64,000 bases of DNA, from assembly GCA_022577435.1 (NCBI GenBank), contig JAKOON010000012.1:426001-490000 (forward strand). Direction: 5' to 3'. Shown here piece by piece: positions 1-21,754 of this stretch (positions are counted from its first letter, which is position 1; each line of letters starts with the position of its first letter). The position numbers and the translations under genes are program-made. The DNA is from Embiotoca jacksoni (Eukaryota; Chordata; Actinopteri; Embiotocidae). A model generated the notes under the pieces. The model saw only the letters and a program-made list of their open reading frames with translations, did no database searches and had not been told where the DNA came from.

Positions 1-827
1 TTGCCTTCCTATTTGTTATTGTTTAGTTTGTCAATGAAAACAGAAGAAGATTTTTTGTAAGCATTTATTTGAGCTTCAGATATTACTTATTTCTTTTGCA
101 ACAAATGTATTTTTTTGTCTTCTTTAAATGAAAACTGTGCAACTTTTAAATGTTTCTGCCTTTGGTGACTTAGACTTTGGTGTAAAACCAGTCAGGAGAC
201 AGATCTGCATCTGCCAATAGAAAACAATTGGAAACACGTGAATAACATGACCAGATGAGACTTTCTGATTTGGGCAGCAGGAGATTTCCACACAATGAGT
301 CTGTTTGTCACATGTTGCTTTGACACGGTGTGGCAGCGAACAGGAGGAACACGCTGTTTCCTTCAGGTGAGTAGCTTGTCTTTACTATCAGCATGTGGCA
401 GGTTGGCTTTCTTTTGTAAAGTTACAGCACTCAATATAATCCACCCTCTCAGTGAGATTACTATCAGTGGAGGAATGGCTCGATTTCAAGATGATTTACT
501 GTTGACAGACGAGCTCGGCAGCAGTTATTCATGTGACCGGGCCGCAGTTTAAATATTTTCAGGGGTGTGTACTTTCATGTGATACACTCATCAGTTCTGT
601 TGAGTAACTCTCATGTGTTTTAAACCCAGATAAGACGAGATCAACCATACTGACAGGAAATCAGCCTTTCTAGTTGTCTCATTCCTGTCTATACTCCACC
701 TTCTCTGTATTTATTTAACTTTAGCCTTTTTGACTCAGTTTGATTCATAAATTGGATTATTTGTTTGTACTTGATTTGATTTTGGAAGCCATAATTAAAT
801 TCAGGAAAGATAATCCTGTCTCCTCAC
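1..827. other. rhbg intron 5 (partial), no recognised feature
   Basis: Follows the exon 5 donor (ATG|GTGAGG at 828/827 on the minus strand). No further Rh exon is seen, so intron 5 is longer than 827 bp. The short open frames here show no recognisable protein. Confidence 0.6.
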
Positions 828-9673
<8,846 letters not shown>

Positions 9674-10020
9674 GTCGTCTTCCCGGTGAAGTGAGAAGGA
9701 GGAGGAGGAGGAGGAGAGGCTTAATGAGGCTCCTCGTTCCTGATGAAAGGGATTAAAAGATCCAGCACAGAAAGTTGGACACACTCCGTCTCTCTCACAC
9801 ACATTCAGGGGTGTCCTCAGTGCAGAGACAGGAGGCCGGTGTCTCGGTGTGTCTGTGTGTGTGGAGGAACAGACTCGCAGACAAACGCAAGAGTTGGTCT
9901 TACATGTGCGATTTTGTTTGACTGGGTCACACCTACCAAGCCTAATAAGGCAGGGTCACTTTTAGCCACGCCCCCTCCTACTATTCGTTTAAGGTGGTCT
10001 GAAGTGCTTGAGCTCACCTT
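9674..10020 (-). promoter_or_regulatory. rhbg 5' leader and presumed proximal promoter
   Basis: Immediately upstream of the rhbg ATG. In transcript sense the leader just before the ATG is pyrimidine-rich with a (CTC)n run (9698-9718 on the plus strand is GGA repeats). No TATA box at a convincing spacing was identified, and the transcription start is not known, so the limits are inferred from position. Confidence 0.35.
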
Positions 10021-12661
10021 CTAAGTTGATGAGAAGTAATCATTCACAGCTTTTTGATAGAAAGAGTTGTCTTCTGGTAATTTATGTTTAACCAACATCT
10101 ACCAGTACAGTAGCCACAAACAGTGTTACGTTCATCTTCTGTGTGTAATTGTCATATTGATTCAAGTTTGGCAGCAATATTTCTGTCAGTAAGACAGACT
10201 TAACAGAGCTGGACATACTTTTTCTGCTCTGCTGTTTATTACCTAAAGTAAGCTAATGTTGATGCAGGAGTAAAGTAGCTCTAACTAAAAATGATCACCG
10301 TATGGGTTTCCCACCAAATTGGACAGCAGCAGTTTGCCCAAGCTAACTGTTGACAATGCTGACAAGGTTACATTTACAAAAAGCAACATTTACAGTTGTG
10401 TTTGGATGTTATTTTGGAGCACAAAACTCTGGGAGATAACATGGACAAAAGTCCCTAGCTCAAATCACATGGTGGACATCGCATTTCAGTGGCGAGCACA
10501 GTGCGATCTCACTTTAGGCTTTTCCCATTTGTCTTTTTTTTTTTTTTTTAAAGTAAAGTAGAAACATTAGAAAAACACCTTACATTTACTACAACATCTT
10601 CAAGTAGAGGCTGGAAACTATGTGAACAAAAGGTAAAGTGCATGCTAAAAAAAATTACTGCTCCCATGAAAATTTACCAGCCCGACGGTTGACATACTTA
10701 TCATTACATCAATACTTGGTTACCTACATATCCACGATATCCACAAATGCTCTTTTCTAAACTAATATGTCAAAATTGTTAGTATTACACTATGCTGTCT
10801 AAAACTTCTTATTTTGTCAAACTAGTGGCCTTAAACCGACCATAGTTTCTAGCGATTAAGGGAACTTTTGTTAGCCACCTAAAAGTAGATAAATAAAGAA
10901 AAACGAATGTAACTGGATAAATAAATGATACCATCTTTGTGCACAATTCTAATTTAGCATGTTAAAATGATGACGCGTTCTATACTGGCATCAATAAACT
11001 GAAAGCACAACAGCATAGATAATTTACGGTGCCGTTTAAAAAGGATGAGGGCGCGACGGGGCCTTCGAGAAGACAAAACAGAAGGCTCGGGGAAGGCTGT
11101 GATTAGACGTTATAAGCTCAATGACTACAACACAGGCTGGAGGTGGAGTTGGGATGCTCTTAAGTGCCTCCTCTTCCTCCTTCCCCCGCTGTAGAGTTTC
11201 ATAAGAGATGTCACTCACACCTGTATCTACGTCCTCCATCAGCGGAGACTGCCTTTTCTTCACAGAAAAAAACCTGACAAGAATGTTGTTATGATTTTGG
11301 AGAATTTGAACTATTACCACCTGAGACCACGGGCGTCAAAAGGGTAGCCACGAACCCAGCAGTGACGGAGAAGGCCACCGCCTGCTCAGCATCCTGTCTG
11401 TCGATTTTTTTCAAACAGTCAACAGTGTCTCCAGTAATTGGCGGGTTGGTGCATTGTGAGCTTTTCTTGAGGGTTTTTTTTTCCCTACCAAATCTGATCA
11501 CAAAATAAAAGCTACTTGAATATTGTGAAGGATGTGGAGAATAAAGGCCGGTTAATACTTCTATGTAGAATCTGCACTGTAGCCATTTGCGCACAGAGCC
11601 AACGCAGAAAGCTTTGCAGGAAGATGCCAGAGCACCGAGAGAAAAGCCAAGCAGGTACAAAAAGGCCACGGTCAAGGTTCAAAACCAAAACATTGTTGCT
11701 GCGAGGCGACGTTGCAAACCACGGCGCCACCAAGCAAACAACATGCGTAGAACAAATAGAGGTTTCGGAACGGATCGGGCAGTGACAGCTCCAACACGAT
11801 ACGCTAAGTTTCAGTTGCCTTTGTTTGACGAAGAAAGTCAACACGGTGGCAAAGAAAGTCCAATACCAACTCGAGTTTTGGCGGAGCGACACAGACACAC
11901 CGGTGCATAAGTATACATGCTGAGAATGGCTTAGCTTGTACAACTCTACATGAGGCTTAGGATCTAACCTGAAAATGAATCAATAGATTTTTTTTATTTT
12001 AAATCAGTAGAATGAAAAATGTAATCTCGACTAAAACTGGCAAATTATCATTATCATTTCATGACTGTGCTCTCAGCAGTGACCAGAAGTAAAAGAAAGA
12101 AAAGAAATCAATAGTTTTGATCAATTCTATTGTACACAAGTCAACACTGCAGTTTGTGTGTAATACATAAAGTATACAAATTCAGTTTTCTATAAAGATC
12201 TACTTTATTTTGCATCTGACTGTTTGTAGTTTGATAAATACTCATATTTACTTTCAGAGTGAAAAATAAATTCTCACTTTGAGGCAGCATTTTTGTTTCA
12301 TACCCAACTTTTCCAATCTTAGTATGACCAGAAGAATATAATTAATGAATCAGCATATGAGGTCGGGAGTTGATTCATGCAGGTGGAGTCTTGTTTATGG
12401 AAGAAACTCATTAGTTTGTGTCACATTTTTGGATTGATACCTTCAAGGAGTCATAAAACCTAAAGCCATGGGGACCTACATGCAGACGTGTCTCATCTTG
12501 TCTTTTCTCCTGAACTGATCTCGTTCCTCATCACTTCATTTAGGCAGATAGAGTACCAGGTTACACCTAAACCAACAAGCTCTCAAGCCATCCCCAGGTT
12601 CACACACTGAACCACTTTAAACTCTGGTCAGGCAAAGGTACCAATGCACGTAAAGATTCAA

Positions 12662-12847
12662 TCAACTGCTGCTGCTCAGCGTGTTGTAAACGCACTTCTT
12701 GATGCCTCCAACACGGCCATGCAGGAAAAGCTGATGGACAACGGGATAAGATAGAGACTTCTGACCTCTCAGTTCATTGTGTGTCAGTGTGGTGATGAAT
12801 GTGCCCTCTGAAGTTAATAGATTGAGGAAGATCGCGTTCGGAAACAT
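12662..12847 (-). CDS. Possible orphan terminal exon, unrecognised
   Basis: An open frame of 61 codons that begins exactly at an acceptor-like border (TTTTCTTAG|ATGTTTCCG) and ends in TGA. It reads MFPNAIFLNLLTSEG, then TFITTLTHNELRGQKSLSYP and VVHQLFLHGRVGGIKKCVYN, and its composition looks protein-like. I do not recognise a family and see no partner exon upstream on the same strand, so this may be chance, a pseudogene fragment or the last exon of a small gene. Confidence 0.18.
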   Translation of the reverse strand: MFPNAIFLNLLTSEGTFITTLTHNELRGQKSLSYPVVHQLFLHGRVGGIKKCVYNTLSSSS

Positions 12848-15800
12848 CTAAGAAAACAGGGCAAGACTCTGTAATTATGTTGGAAATCAAAGGGGAACTG
12901 ACAGCAGTCTAAACAAAAGAAACTAAACCAAACACAAAGATTAAAAAAAAAAAAAACATGTGGATGTGAGTCAATAAACTGAAGTTCCACTTTATCTGAT
13001 AAAGTAAATCAGTCTCCAAATTTAGGCTGAGCCCCAACAAATTATTTGTTCAATTATTTTTTAATTTGGCACCAAATAGGATTTTTTTTTTTAAAACAGC
13101 ATTGCAAATTAATGCAATGTTAATCACTGCAATGACAAAATGAAGGGGATAACAGTCATTAAAATCGAGGGCTATGTAAAAATAAAAAAAACAATGTCTT
13201 GTAAGTATGATCTGAGTCACATGTTAACTGTGTCTGAAATCCAACCAAACGTTCCAATCTGTGTATCATCAACATGAAATGCTACGATTTTAGAGAGTAA
13301 TCCCGTTCAGAGCGAGTTACTTAGTGAGTGCGATGTTATCAAAAATAATGGCGGGATGACGAAAAAAAGACGCAACTTGTCACAAATATCTTCTTTTCTG
13401 CAACAATCGGCTCTGTAATTCATCCGGACAACGATTCCCCATTCCTCTGTGCAGTTGTGCAGCTTTATTTAAAATAAATGGTATAAATCCCCCGCCAGAT
13501 AAATGTGTGGTGGACAGCTGCGATTACAGGTTGTTGTATTTTTTTCCTGTGTATTGCCATAGAGGTGTCACGAGTTGCTCTCATTCCAGAGCTCACTCAG
13601 CTGAAGAAACTCATGGCAGAAACCCGAGGTCTCGTGTGAGTCTCGTGCCCGTAGAAATGCAAAGCCTCCCTGTCATTATGGCATTCATGACAGGTGATAG
13701 TGAACAGTTCCTAAAACACTTTAAATTCCACGTTAACGTTGTAATGCTGTTGTCTTTGAACTCTGTGATAATGTTCAGTCACTTCAACCAGACTAAAATC
13801 TGCAGATCAATTTACACAAGTAACAAAATGATTATTTCCAAGTTTGAATTGTAAGATTCTAGTTATCAATCGCCACGTTACATACTACAGGCAAAGTTAA
13901 AACGAAGCTGAAAAGACAAGAAGAGACAATATTTACCAAGTTCAGCATCTTAGTTTGTGCGTTGGCATGCTAACACTTTCGAATTCAAACCAATGTACGG
14001 CCGAGGCCGGCGGGAATTAGATCGGCGAATATTCAGTCATAAACAAAAGTGCCAACCAAAGTGGGCTTGGTTATAGCGCCAGATGACAAGTCACAAGATC
14101 AACATAAATAATAAACATGACACAATAATCATGACAGCCATAGTTGTTGACACGTTGGGTGGGTCCAAATTGTGTGTCAGCTGATGTGAGAGTTGTTGAA
14201 CTACTTCAGTCAGGGCCGAGGTAGTGGCTACAGATACCTTTGTTACCTGCCCGCCAGGTCCTGCTGTGTGTTTTTCTTTTCAGGTGCAAAAAATAAATAA
14301 ATATTGTTTTTCCACCTGTTCATTCCAGCCATGCTGCTCACTGGTTTCTTGAGGCTTCAGGCTGGCCTGTCATCATTCGAAGTCCTCAATAAAAGGAGTT
14401 AAGAGTTCATCCTCTTCTCCGTGATTTGTCTGCCTGAGCTGGTTGCACTATTTATAAAAGACGTGTAAAGAGTAATTATTAAACAGGTATGTGGTAGGAT
14501 GTTGAGGACACGTGGCAGACTTTTGTCAAGAGACATGCAGATTTATTGGTTGAAGTCCATTTTTTTTTTTTTTTTAATATATAAACAAGTTACGATTTTT
14601 GCTCGTGTTTTATAGGAAGGGATCAGTCCCAGTTTATTTACACTGTGTTTGGCACGACCACATTGTCCCATCCTCCCCCGCGTTTTGGGAACATGTATTA
14701 GTTTTATGAGAAGAGAAGAAAATAAATCATCTTTATTTTCACTTCTACTCCGTCTCCTTCACATTCTTTGGGAAATGAAGACGATAACACGACAAATCAG
14801 AGAGTTCCCCAAAGGGGACGTGACAACCCTTTAAATTAGGACAAGTTGCTACAGATTACTCTTCCCAGCATAGACTATAATGTAGTTTCATCTCCACCAG
14901 CAAAAGGTGTTTCTTACATCTTAAAGTATTATATATATAGTAATATTGTACATGTACAATAACATACTGTTATACTTAAGATTTTGAATGCAGAACATTT
15001 ATCTGTTATAAGAAGTACATTTTTACTCAACTAAACATGCAGCGTCTCTGCATTTTAATGGAGATGCCAGATCAACAAAACTTCTCACAGGAATATACAC
15101 AAACTATTAACACGCACACACAAAAAAAATACAGTTCGGGATAAATGGAAAGTGTTATTTTTGATCGGTGTTGAATAGTTGAATGCACTGACAAACAACA
15201 CCCCGTCTTGTTTTTAAAGAGGACTTGTCGGTTGTGTCACTTGACTCATTGTGGACTGAGAATATCTTTTAAAGTTCAAATATGCATGCCACAGTTTGTT
15301 TGTTTTTGTACTGCAGTAGTGGATGCTCCTTGTCACTCCATCAGTGCAGCCGGCTGGCCCCTGGTTCCTCACTGATAACACAATCTACCAATCAGAGGCA
15401 GGAGGCGGCGACAACACGGAGGCTATAGAAGCCATGGCACCAGATGAGAAACGATAAACGCAAGACTAAACCTGCCTGTTATGCAGCGCTGAGATAACGT
15501 ACATTAGAAAGCTATACAGGTACTTCACACACTTTACTTGCTAACGCTCAGTAGAGCTATTGTAGTGCACTCTGGCTGCTTTTCAGGGGCCTTATACGTT
15601 CATTTCAGAGCGAGTGTGTGAGCAATGCTAAAGCGTCTATCGTAGCGAGTCATCTCATCCATGGTGTCATAGTATATTTTCTGAAAACAACTAAACACCC
15701 ACGGGTCATTTCACCATTTTAGTGTCAAACCTCTCGCCGTGACAGAAGAAGAAAAAAAAAAAAGTACTTTTTATGCAAAAACTAAATATTTTTCATGTAA

Positions 15801-16107
15801 TCAAGTTTTTCTGTTACTTAAATCATTCAGTTTTTATGAGAAACTTTTTTGTTATAACAGATTATGTTGTTATGATCATTATCACAATGTCATTTTGCAA
15901 AATCGTCATACCAGTTTAAACCAAGAAATGTTAGAAATTTTATCTATGGGATGAATGACTCATTATTTTTGCTGAGAGATCAGTATATCTTTTTACGTGA
16001 TTGTTCCTCCGAAGAATTTAGTTGTTTCAAATTAGTTGCAGATACTGAACACACTCACACACAAAGACAGTTGCAGCCTTGTGTCATTTTACATTTTTGT
16101 GTTGCAG

Positions 16108-16153
16108 CGTTCAGAACAGAGGAAACAACCCGGAGGAGCTGCAGGCCAAACAG
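16108..16153 (+). other. Candidate small exon, perhaps hapln2 5' UTR
   Basis: A 46-bp segment bounded by a good acceptor (TTTTTGTGTTGCAG|CG) and donor (AACAG|GTATGG). It is on the hapln2 strand, and the hapln2 start-codon exon itself follows an acceptor-like site at 21727-21728, so an upstream untranslated exon is expected. The link is inference only; chance pairing of splice-like sites is quite possible. Confidence 0.2.
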
Positions 16154-18472
16154 GTATGGGAACATTACGTTATCTGTCTCTGCTCTCAGATCGATACGTA
16201 CTCGTGACTACCATCCACGTGTTACGCAACTAACTCAACTGGTAAGTGGTTGGTTGAAAAGCCTCGGGCTCGTCAGTAAATCACACCAAGTTGAGGACAA
16301 AAGGTCAAATGATCGCTCTCTTGTTCTTGTGTAGATGTTTGTGTGCAGTGATTTGTTCAAAAATTAGAGAAGAGCCCACATGCCTGCTGGGAAAATGGCG
16401 AGAGTCACATGTCACACATCTCGCAATAAGCAGCGATGTTAAAAAAACAAAACATGGAGACAATCAAAACGACACATCATCGCACTGATCATCCGATGAC
16501 CGTCATCACACCGTGGAAGTAAGAATCACAAAAGGGAACCAGCTGTAAAAAAAAAAAAAAAAATCTGTTGTCAAATGACAACGTTGGAGCCAGAAAAATA
16601 AGTGCAATGACAACAAGTTCTCTTCTCTTGTACTGCAACTAGCTACGTACGGTGAAAATGTCATTCCAAAATATGAGTGCAGGCGATATTATGGAAGAGG
16701 ACACATTTAATATGTTTTGTCTGACTCTGATATTCAACCTTATTCATTCAAGCCGGAGCATACAATCGAAAAAAAACACAGCAGAGGGGTCGAGGCTGTG
16801 GCCGTATTTGCAACGCCTCAGTGAGCAGGAAAACTCAGAAAAACTAGATTACACTGAGTGTTGTGCGCAAATGTTGTAAATTGAAGCGATACATTTCTGA
16901 GTGAAACATAAAAAAAAAATGGCAAATCTTTCCTTTAAAGATGCCATCAAGAGGATTGACTATAGAGAAAGCACATGGTTGTTGTTTTTTATATTCTTTA
17001 CTGCGTCAACTAAAAATGGCTAAAACATTGTTCTTATAGTAAACACTGGAAGACTGCTTGGATTATGTTCACTAACGATCTTCTTTCCGCTAAACCGAGT
17101 CCTACATTCATGTAGCAAATGGAATTTTTTTAGGGACGTTGTGGGGGCGGATGGAGAGTCAACATGACTCAGGAATCTAAGGACTGCAATACTTGTCCCG
17201 TGGCCTACATGGTTTAAATGACTGTGTAATGTGAAAGAAGTCGGTTATCACGCGACGCATCAGTCCTCCTCAGCTCTACAAAACATTTTAGCGTCTTTCA
17301 TCTCATTGTTTTGGTTTCAAAGCCCGCAGGTTTACCGGTTTATTTCAGTCTAACGCACGGCTCCTCAAAACTGTTTCCTAAGAAGCAATGTCTGTTTTGC
17401 AGGGGCTCACTGTTGCAAATAAACCAGATTCTTTGACGGTAAAGAAAGCTCCCGGGAAGCAACAGGACTTACAGAGAAGAGAAAATTAATGAATTATCTT
17501 GATTGGGGATTTTATTGAAGTTCTTCTACAAAAACAAGAGGGGGAAAAAAAAAAAGAAAGCACTGTGCCATATGGTTCACAGTTTCCAAAGCAGTGCCAT
17601 AGCATAATCTTATGCATGCTAACTTCACTGATACAGTGAAATGATTGAGGAAAGGAATGCAAAACAATTTGCAGATTTGCAGATTTTTTTTTTTAAATGT
17701 TCGTTATTTGCTGCATAAGAAAGGGTCAAAAGGTCAAATCATGGTCCATTTAGACTCCGAAAACCCTGCGTGCGGTATGGAAAGACGACAAAGGTACCCG
17801 CATTTACCTGCATGAACAGCAGGCAGACACAAGTAACCCGCGGTCAAAGAGGGGGAGCCTCTCCAAGCTGTCAGGAACATTTTGTGTTTTAGACTGCTGG
17901 AAAGGCAAATCCGTCACTACGCTCAGAAACTGTCACTCTGAGCAGAGAGAAGGGGCATCTGTAAGAATGTTGAGAATGTTTAAAGGGGTAGCGTGTCTTT
18001 ACAGGGAGGAAAGGGGGAGTGGTGGTGGAGGGGGTGGGGGCTTTCAGGGAAATAAAACTGTCAAAGTACAGGCGCCGTGAGGCCTTCATGACCCCACCCC
18101 TTGTTACAGCTTTTGTCAACAGAGTCACGCACCGATGCTCCACGCAAACAGATACTACATCAAGGCTGCTCTCATATCGGCCACCAGTATCTACTGTAGA
18201 TGAATGATAGGAGCATTCAGTCACTCAGCACTCCAGTTTATGAGAAATGACGGGTTACAACCGCATAAATCTGGTGGAAATGTAAGGGTGCCAGCTGTTT
18301 CTCTTTTCTTAATGAAACAGTATAAAATAAATGTTCAAAAAAAAGATCAGTCAGCAGAATCAGAATCTATCAAATCTGTGATTCCCAGCAATACTTGTGT
18401 TTCAGAGTATTAACTTGAAGGGAAACAACACCAAATCCATCAATCAAATATAAATGAAGTGTCATGGAGTGA

Positions 18473-18501
18473 GAGAGAGAGAGAGAGCGAGAGAGAGAGT
18501 T
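18473..18501. repeat. (GA)n microsatellite
   Basis: About fourteen GA units with one GC interruption, in the intergenic region. Confidence 0.8.
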
Positions 18502-19189
18502 TACCTGCAGGCTGGAATAAGTTACTGTGAGGCCTCAACAGCTGCAAAGAGCTGGAGGAAAGAAAATCAGTCAAACAGGGAGGCCGAGTGACAAAAACAA
18601 GCTCAGGAAGGACTCATCTTCATTTGTTTAGGAAAAAAAAAATCTTTCATGGCTTTAAAAATCAGTTTTAACAGTTATTTACTCAAAATAGTTACAATAA
18701 ACATTTTGCATGAAAACAAAATTGTGTTAAAAAGGGTCACATGATGGCACAATCAGAAAATAATGCAACTTCAACTTCTGTCTCTCTCAGAGTTAAACAG
18801 CAGAGGGCAGTCTTACTGCTGCTCATCCACCAAAACTGACAAGCAAATAAGAAAGAGGATATGAGAATGCTGAAAAGTATGAGGATAAATAAATTGGAAA
18901 AAGACAAACAGGAACTCGAGTGATCTGCTGGCACACTATATCTTTTGAATTGTTAACATGACATAAAGCCCAAATCTCATTTTAAAGAACTCTTGATGAT
19001 TATGTCATTAATTATTGCAGCATTTTTTTTCTTAGTGTTGTCAAAGGATTAATATTTTCAGATGCTTGTGTTGTTCTAGTTGCATATTTTTTCTGAAGTT
19101 GCAGTGGGTTGAGCTCTGACAGCCAACATACTCCCTACGAGCATTGCGAAAGAACTCAATACACAAAGTACCTTTAAATTCATGAATTT

Positions 19190-19470
19190 ACTTCATTTGA
19201 TCTCAGTCAGGCTCGTTGGTTGCACTTTCATGGTCAGGAGAACAGTTCTTTAAGACCATTAATGAAGAACACCAAATCTAAACCTCCCAGTGGTGTACAA
19301 AGAGTTACCAAAGTCATACTGTTTCATTGCCATGAGCCAAATTTTGCAGCAATCCATTCAGTCGTTAATGCATGTCAGGAAAGTTAATTAGATCCTCTAG
19401 AAATCAATTAGAAGAGAAGATCTTTAGGATTCGGAGGATCATGAATGTCTGTACAAAATGTCATGGCAGT
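19190..19470. repeat. Dispersed teleost repeat, degenerate copy
   Basis: Contains GGATCATGAATGTCTGTACA and AAATGTCATGGCAGTGA near 19437-19473 and an earlier related half (GCCAAATTTTGCAGCAATCC near 19338), the same blocks as in the copies at 5680 and 46150. Confidence 0.6.
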
Positions 19471-20117
19471 GATAACTAAAAAAAAAAAAATTAAAAAAAA
19501 TGGGATGGCTAGATAGATGGAGAAATAGATAAGCAGATGGGCAGGGTGCTGCAGAGACAGTTGGCCGTTGTCACCTAGAGGTGTTTGTGCGAATACTAAT
19601 TGGAGGACAAGAAAGAGTCCCATTGATGACGGCGCACAATGGAGAAGCAACACTAGCAAAAAACAGAAGAATCCCATTATTTCATCGTTTTTCCGCATTG
19701 GACGGTGTTTGTGTGTTTGCCGCCTGCTGTCACTGCGTGGAGACCGTGACCCTCACAATGTCGCCCTTGTGCCCAGGGGCCACGGTGGCAGAGGAAACTA
19801 GATCCGACACAGCTTCCTCTCCCGCTGTCCCTAGAGCCGTGTGGGCAACAAGGAAAGATGGCTGAATGCACACTATAGTCTTCTCTGGCAGCGGCCTTCT
19901 GGGAAAGGTTAAAATACACAGGCGAGCTTGTTGTCTGCAGGGTTCGGACATGGCTCATCACTGTATGCACGGTATGGTACAACATGCTGTTTGACAGCAG
20001 GATCCAATATAGTAGGAGCATGCGGATGTACTCTAACATATTGCTTTTATTCTCTGATTTAATGTGCAGTATTACACCTCATAAACTGATGATGTCAATA
20101 TCTTTCTTTTTAACTAT

Positions 20118-20155
20118 GCAATGCAAATTTACCCTGTGGGATTAATAAGGTTACA
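20118..20155 (+). repeat. Retroposon tail fragment
   Basis: AAATTTACCCTGTGGGATTA followed by ATAAGG resembles the widespread fish non-LTR/SINE 3' tail (aatttcccc..gggattaataaagt). Very short; other copies are at 35036, 44905 and 56884. Confidence 0.4.
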
Positions 20156-21348
20156 TTTATCATTCATTTCTTTGAACAAAAACTCCCAGAATTCATTATA
20201 GGATAATTATTATAATAACTTACTTTGTCACTAGTGTTGTTTATTTTGATACCCAAGTTTTGAAAATCAGTTTTGAGAACAGTATGTGCCGGTCTGTCTG
20301 CTTCACCTACAACTTAATGTGTAAAAAAAAAGAAAAAGAAAAAGAAAAGCAGGTGTGTTCAGAGCCACTAACCCATTTTCATCATGTTGCAGTCTGTGCT
20401 CATCATGATGCAGATGACATCGTTTCCTTGCCGGCTAATTAGGTTGCCCGGTGGCAGATCAGTCTGCTAGTATGCCCAGCATTGTGACCAGGAAGTTATT
20501 TGTTTGCCAACCTGTAAATGGTTGGCGTAGACTCAATGACCAATGCAGTTAATCTGCTCACTGCACAGCCACATTCATTGAATCCAGAGAGGTGGAGCAG
20601 GTTTAGAGGTGGAGCTCCACCGTCGTGAAGCCCCACATTGTGGGAGGGTTACGGTTAGAATTAAGAAGAAGGTTTGGGACTAGTTCCTTCACAGTGCATC
20701 AACCAATCACAGAAGCATACTCTGAGTTGGGGTGGAGCAGCCTCTCAAGCTCAAGTGCCGTGTTCCAAATCACATACTAAAATGTACTATTTTGAGTGCA
20801 CAGGTGCGTTCACACTGACAAGTGTGGAAACATGCAGTGCACTAGAAGTACCCGCGAAATCTGCCAGTAGTGGAAAATACACATACCAGTATTACATTCA
20901 TGTTTCAATAAGCTGAAGGTGTTTGGGGCGTTTGTTGTTTTCTACATTTGACTTTAAGGTCGAAAAATTGTAGAAATGTACGCAAGTCCTTTTTATATTG
21001 TATTCTACAATTTTTGACTGTGCATTGTTTTCTTATCGACAGTATGTAGAGCAAACTCACTTTTCTAACACTAACGCCTTTTACATCCTCAGAAAAACTG
21101 TTGTTCTGTTAGCAAATGTGCCTTAAAGACTTTCACTCGGCTTAGTGATAAAAAATAAAACTTTACATTCACTTGGTTCTTTCTTTTTTCCCTCACTTTA
21201 AAATACACGCAGACTTTCACGGAAAACAAAAACAAAGCGTGTGACTGTCAGACCTTCATATGGTCATTAACATCTGGAGCAGAGAGGACAACAGTCCTGT
21301 TTACACTCTGTTGATCACAGAGTGGACCATATGACCGGACTGAGTGGG

Positions 21349-21367
21349 GGTGGGGGGGGGGGGGGTG
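21349..21367. repeat. Poly-G run
   Basis: Near-pure G tract (GGGGGTGGGGGGGGGGGGG) about 400 bp upstream of the hapln2 start-codon exon. A donor-like GGGG|TAAAC or GGG|GTAAAC site follows at about 21438, so an untranslated first exon could lie just after the run; not proven. Confidence 0.6.
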
Positions 21368-21754
21368 AGAGTGAAAGATTGATGACAGCTGAACAGTCAG
21401 GGTTTGGACGGAGGATGCGACACAGACAAAGAGTTGGGGTAAACAAAGTTATGGATTACCGGTGAACTTCCTGGACATCTTTGAAGACATTCGTCATGTC
21501 GCACAACGCTGGAGGATGACCGGGCAACTGCATCTTCTCAACTGCGCAGGTTTCTGTCTATGCCTTTGTTAATTTCAAACTAAAGGGAAATTGTAAATAT
21601 TCTCTCTAAACCTCATCAACTATCAAAAGTTACAAAAAAGTGTTTGAGGACAGTGTAATTGGTTTTGTGCAGCAAAAAGACTGAATCATAGTAAGAACTC
21701 TGTAATGTGTTTTTCTTATGAATCACAGGAGCTGAGAGAGTGACGTGCTTCAAA

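Larger units (their letters stand above)
10021..21728. other. Intergenic region between divergent rhbg and hapln2
   Basis: About 11.7 kb with no gene I can confirm. It holds simple repeats (GA tract 18473-18501, A/T runs near 14561, 16545, 19479 and 21350 G-run), weak repeat fragments near 13940, 19190-19470 and 20118-20155, and two possible exons listed separately (12662-12847 minus; 16108-16153 plus). Shared regulatory sequence for rhbg and hapln2 could lie here but nothing in the sequence shows it. Confidence 0.6.
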
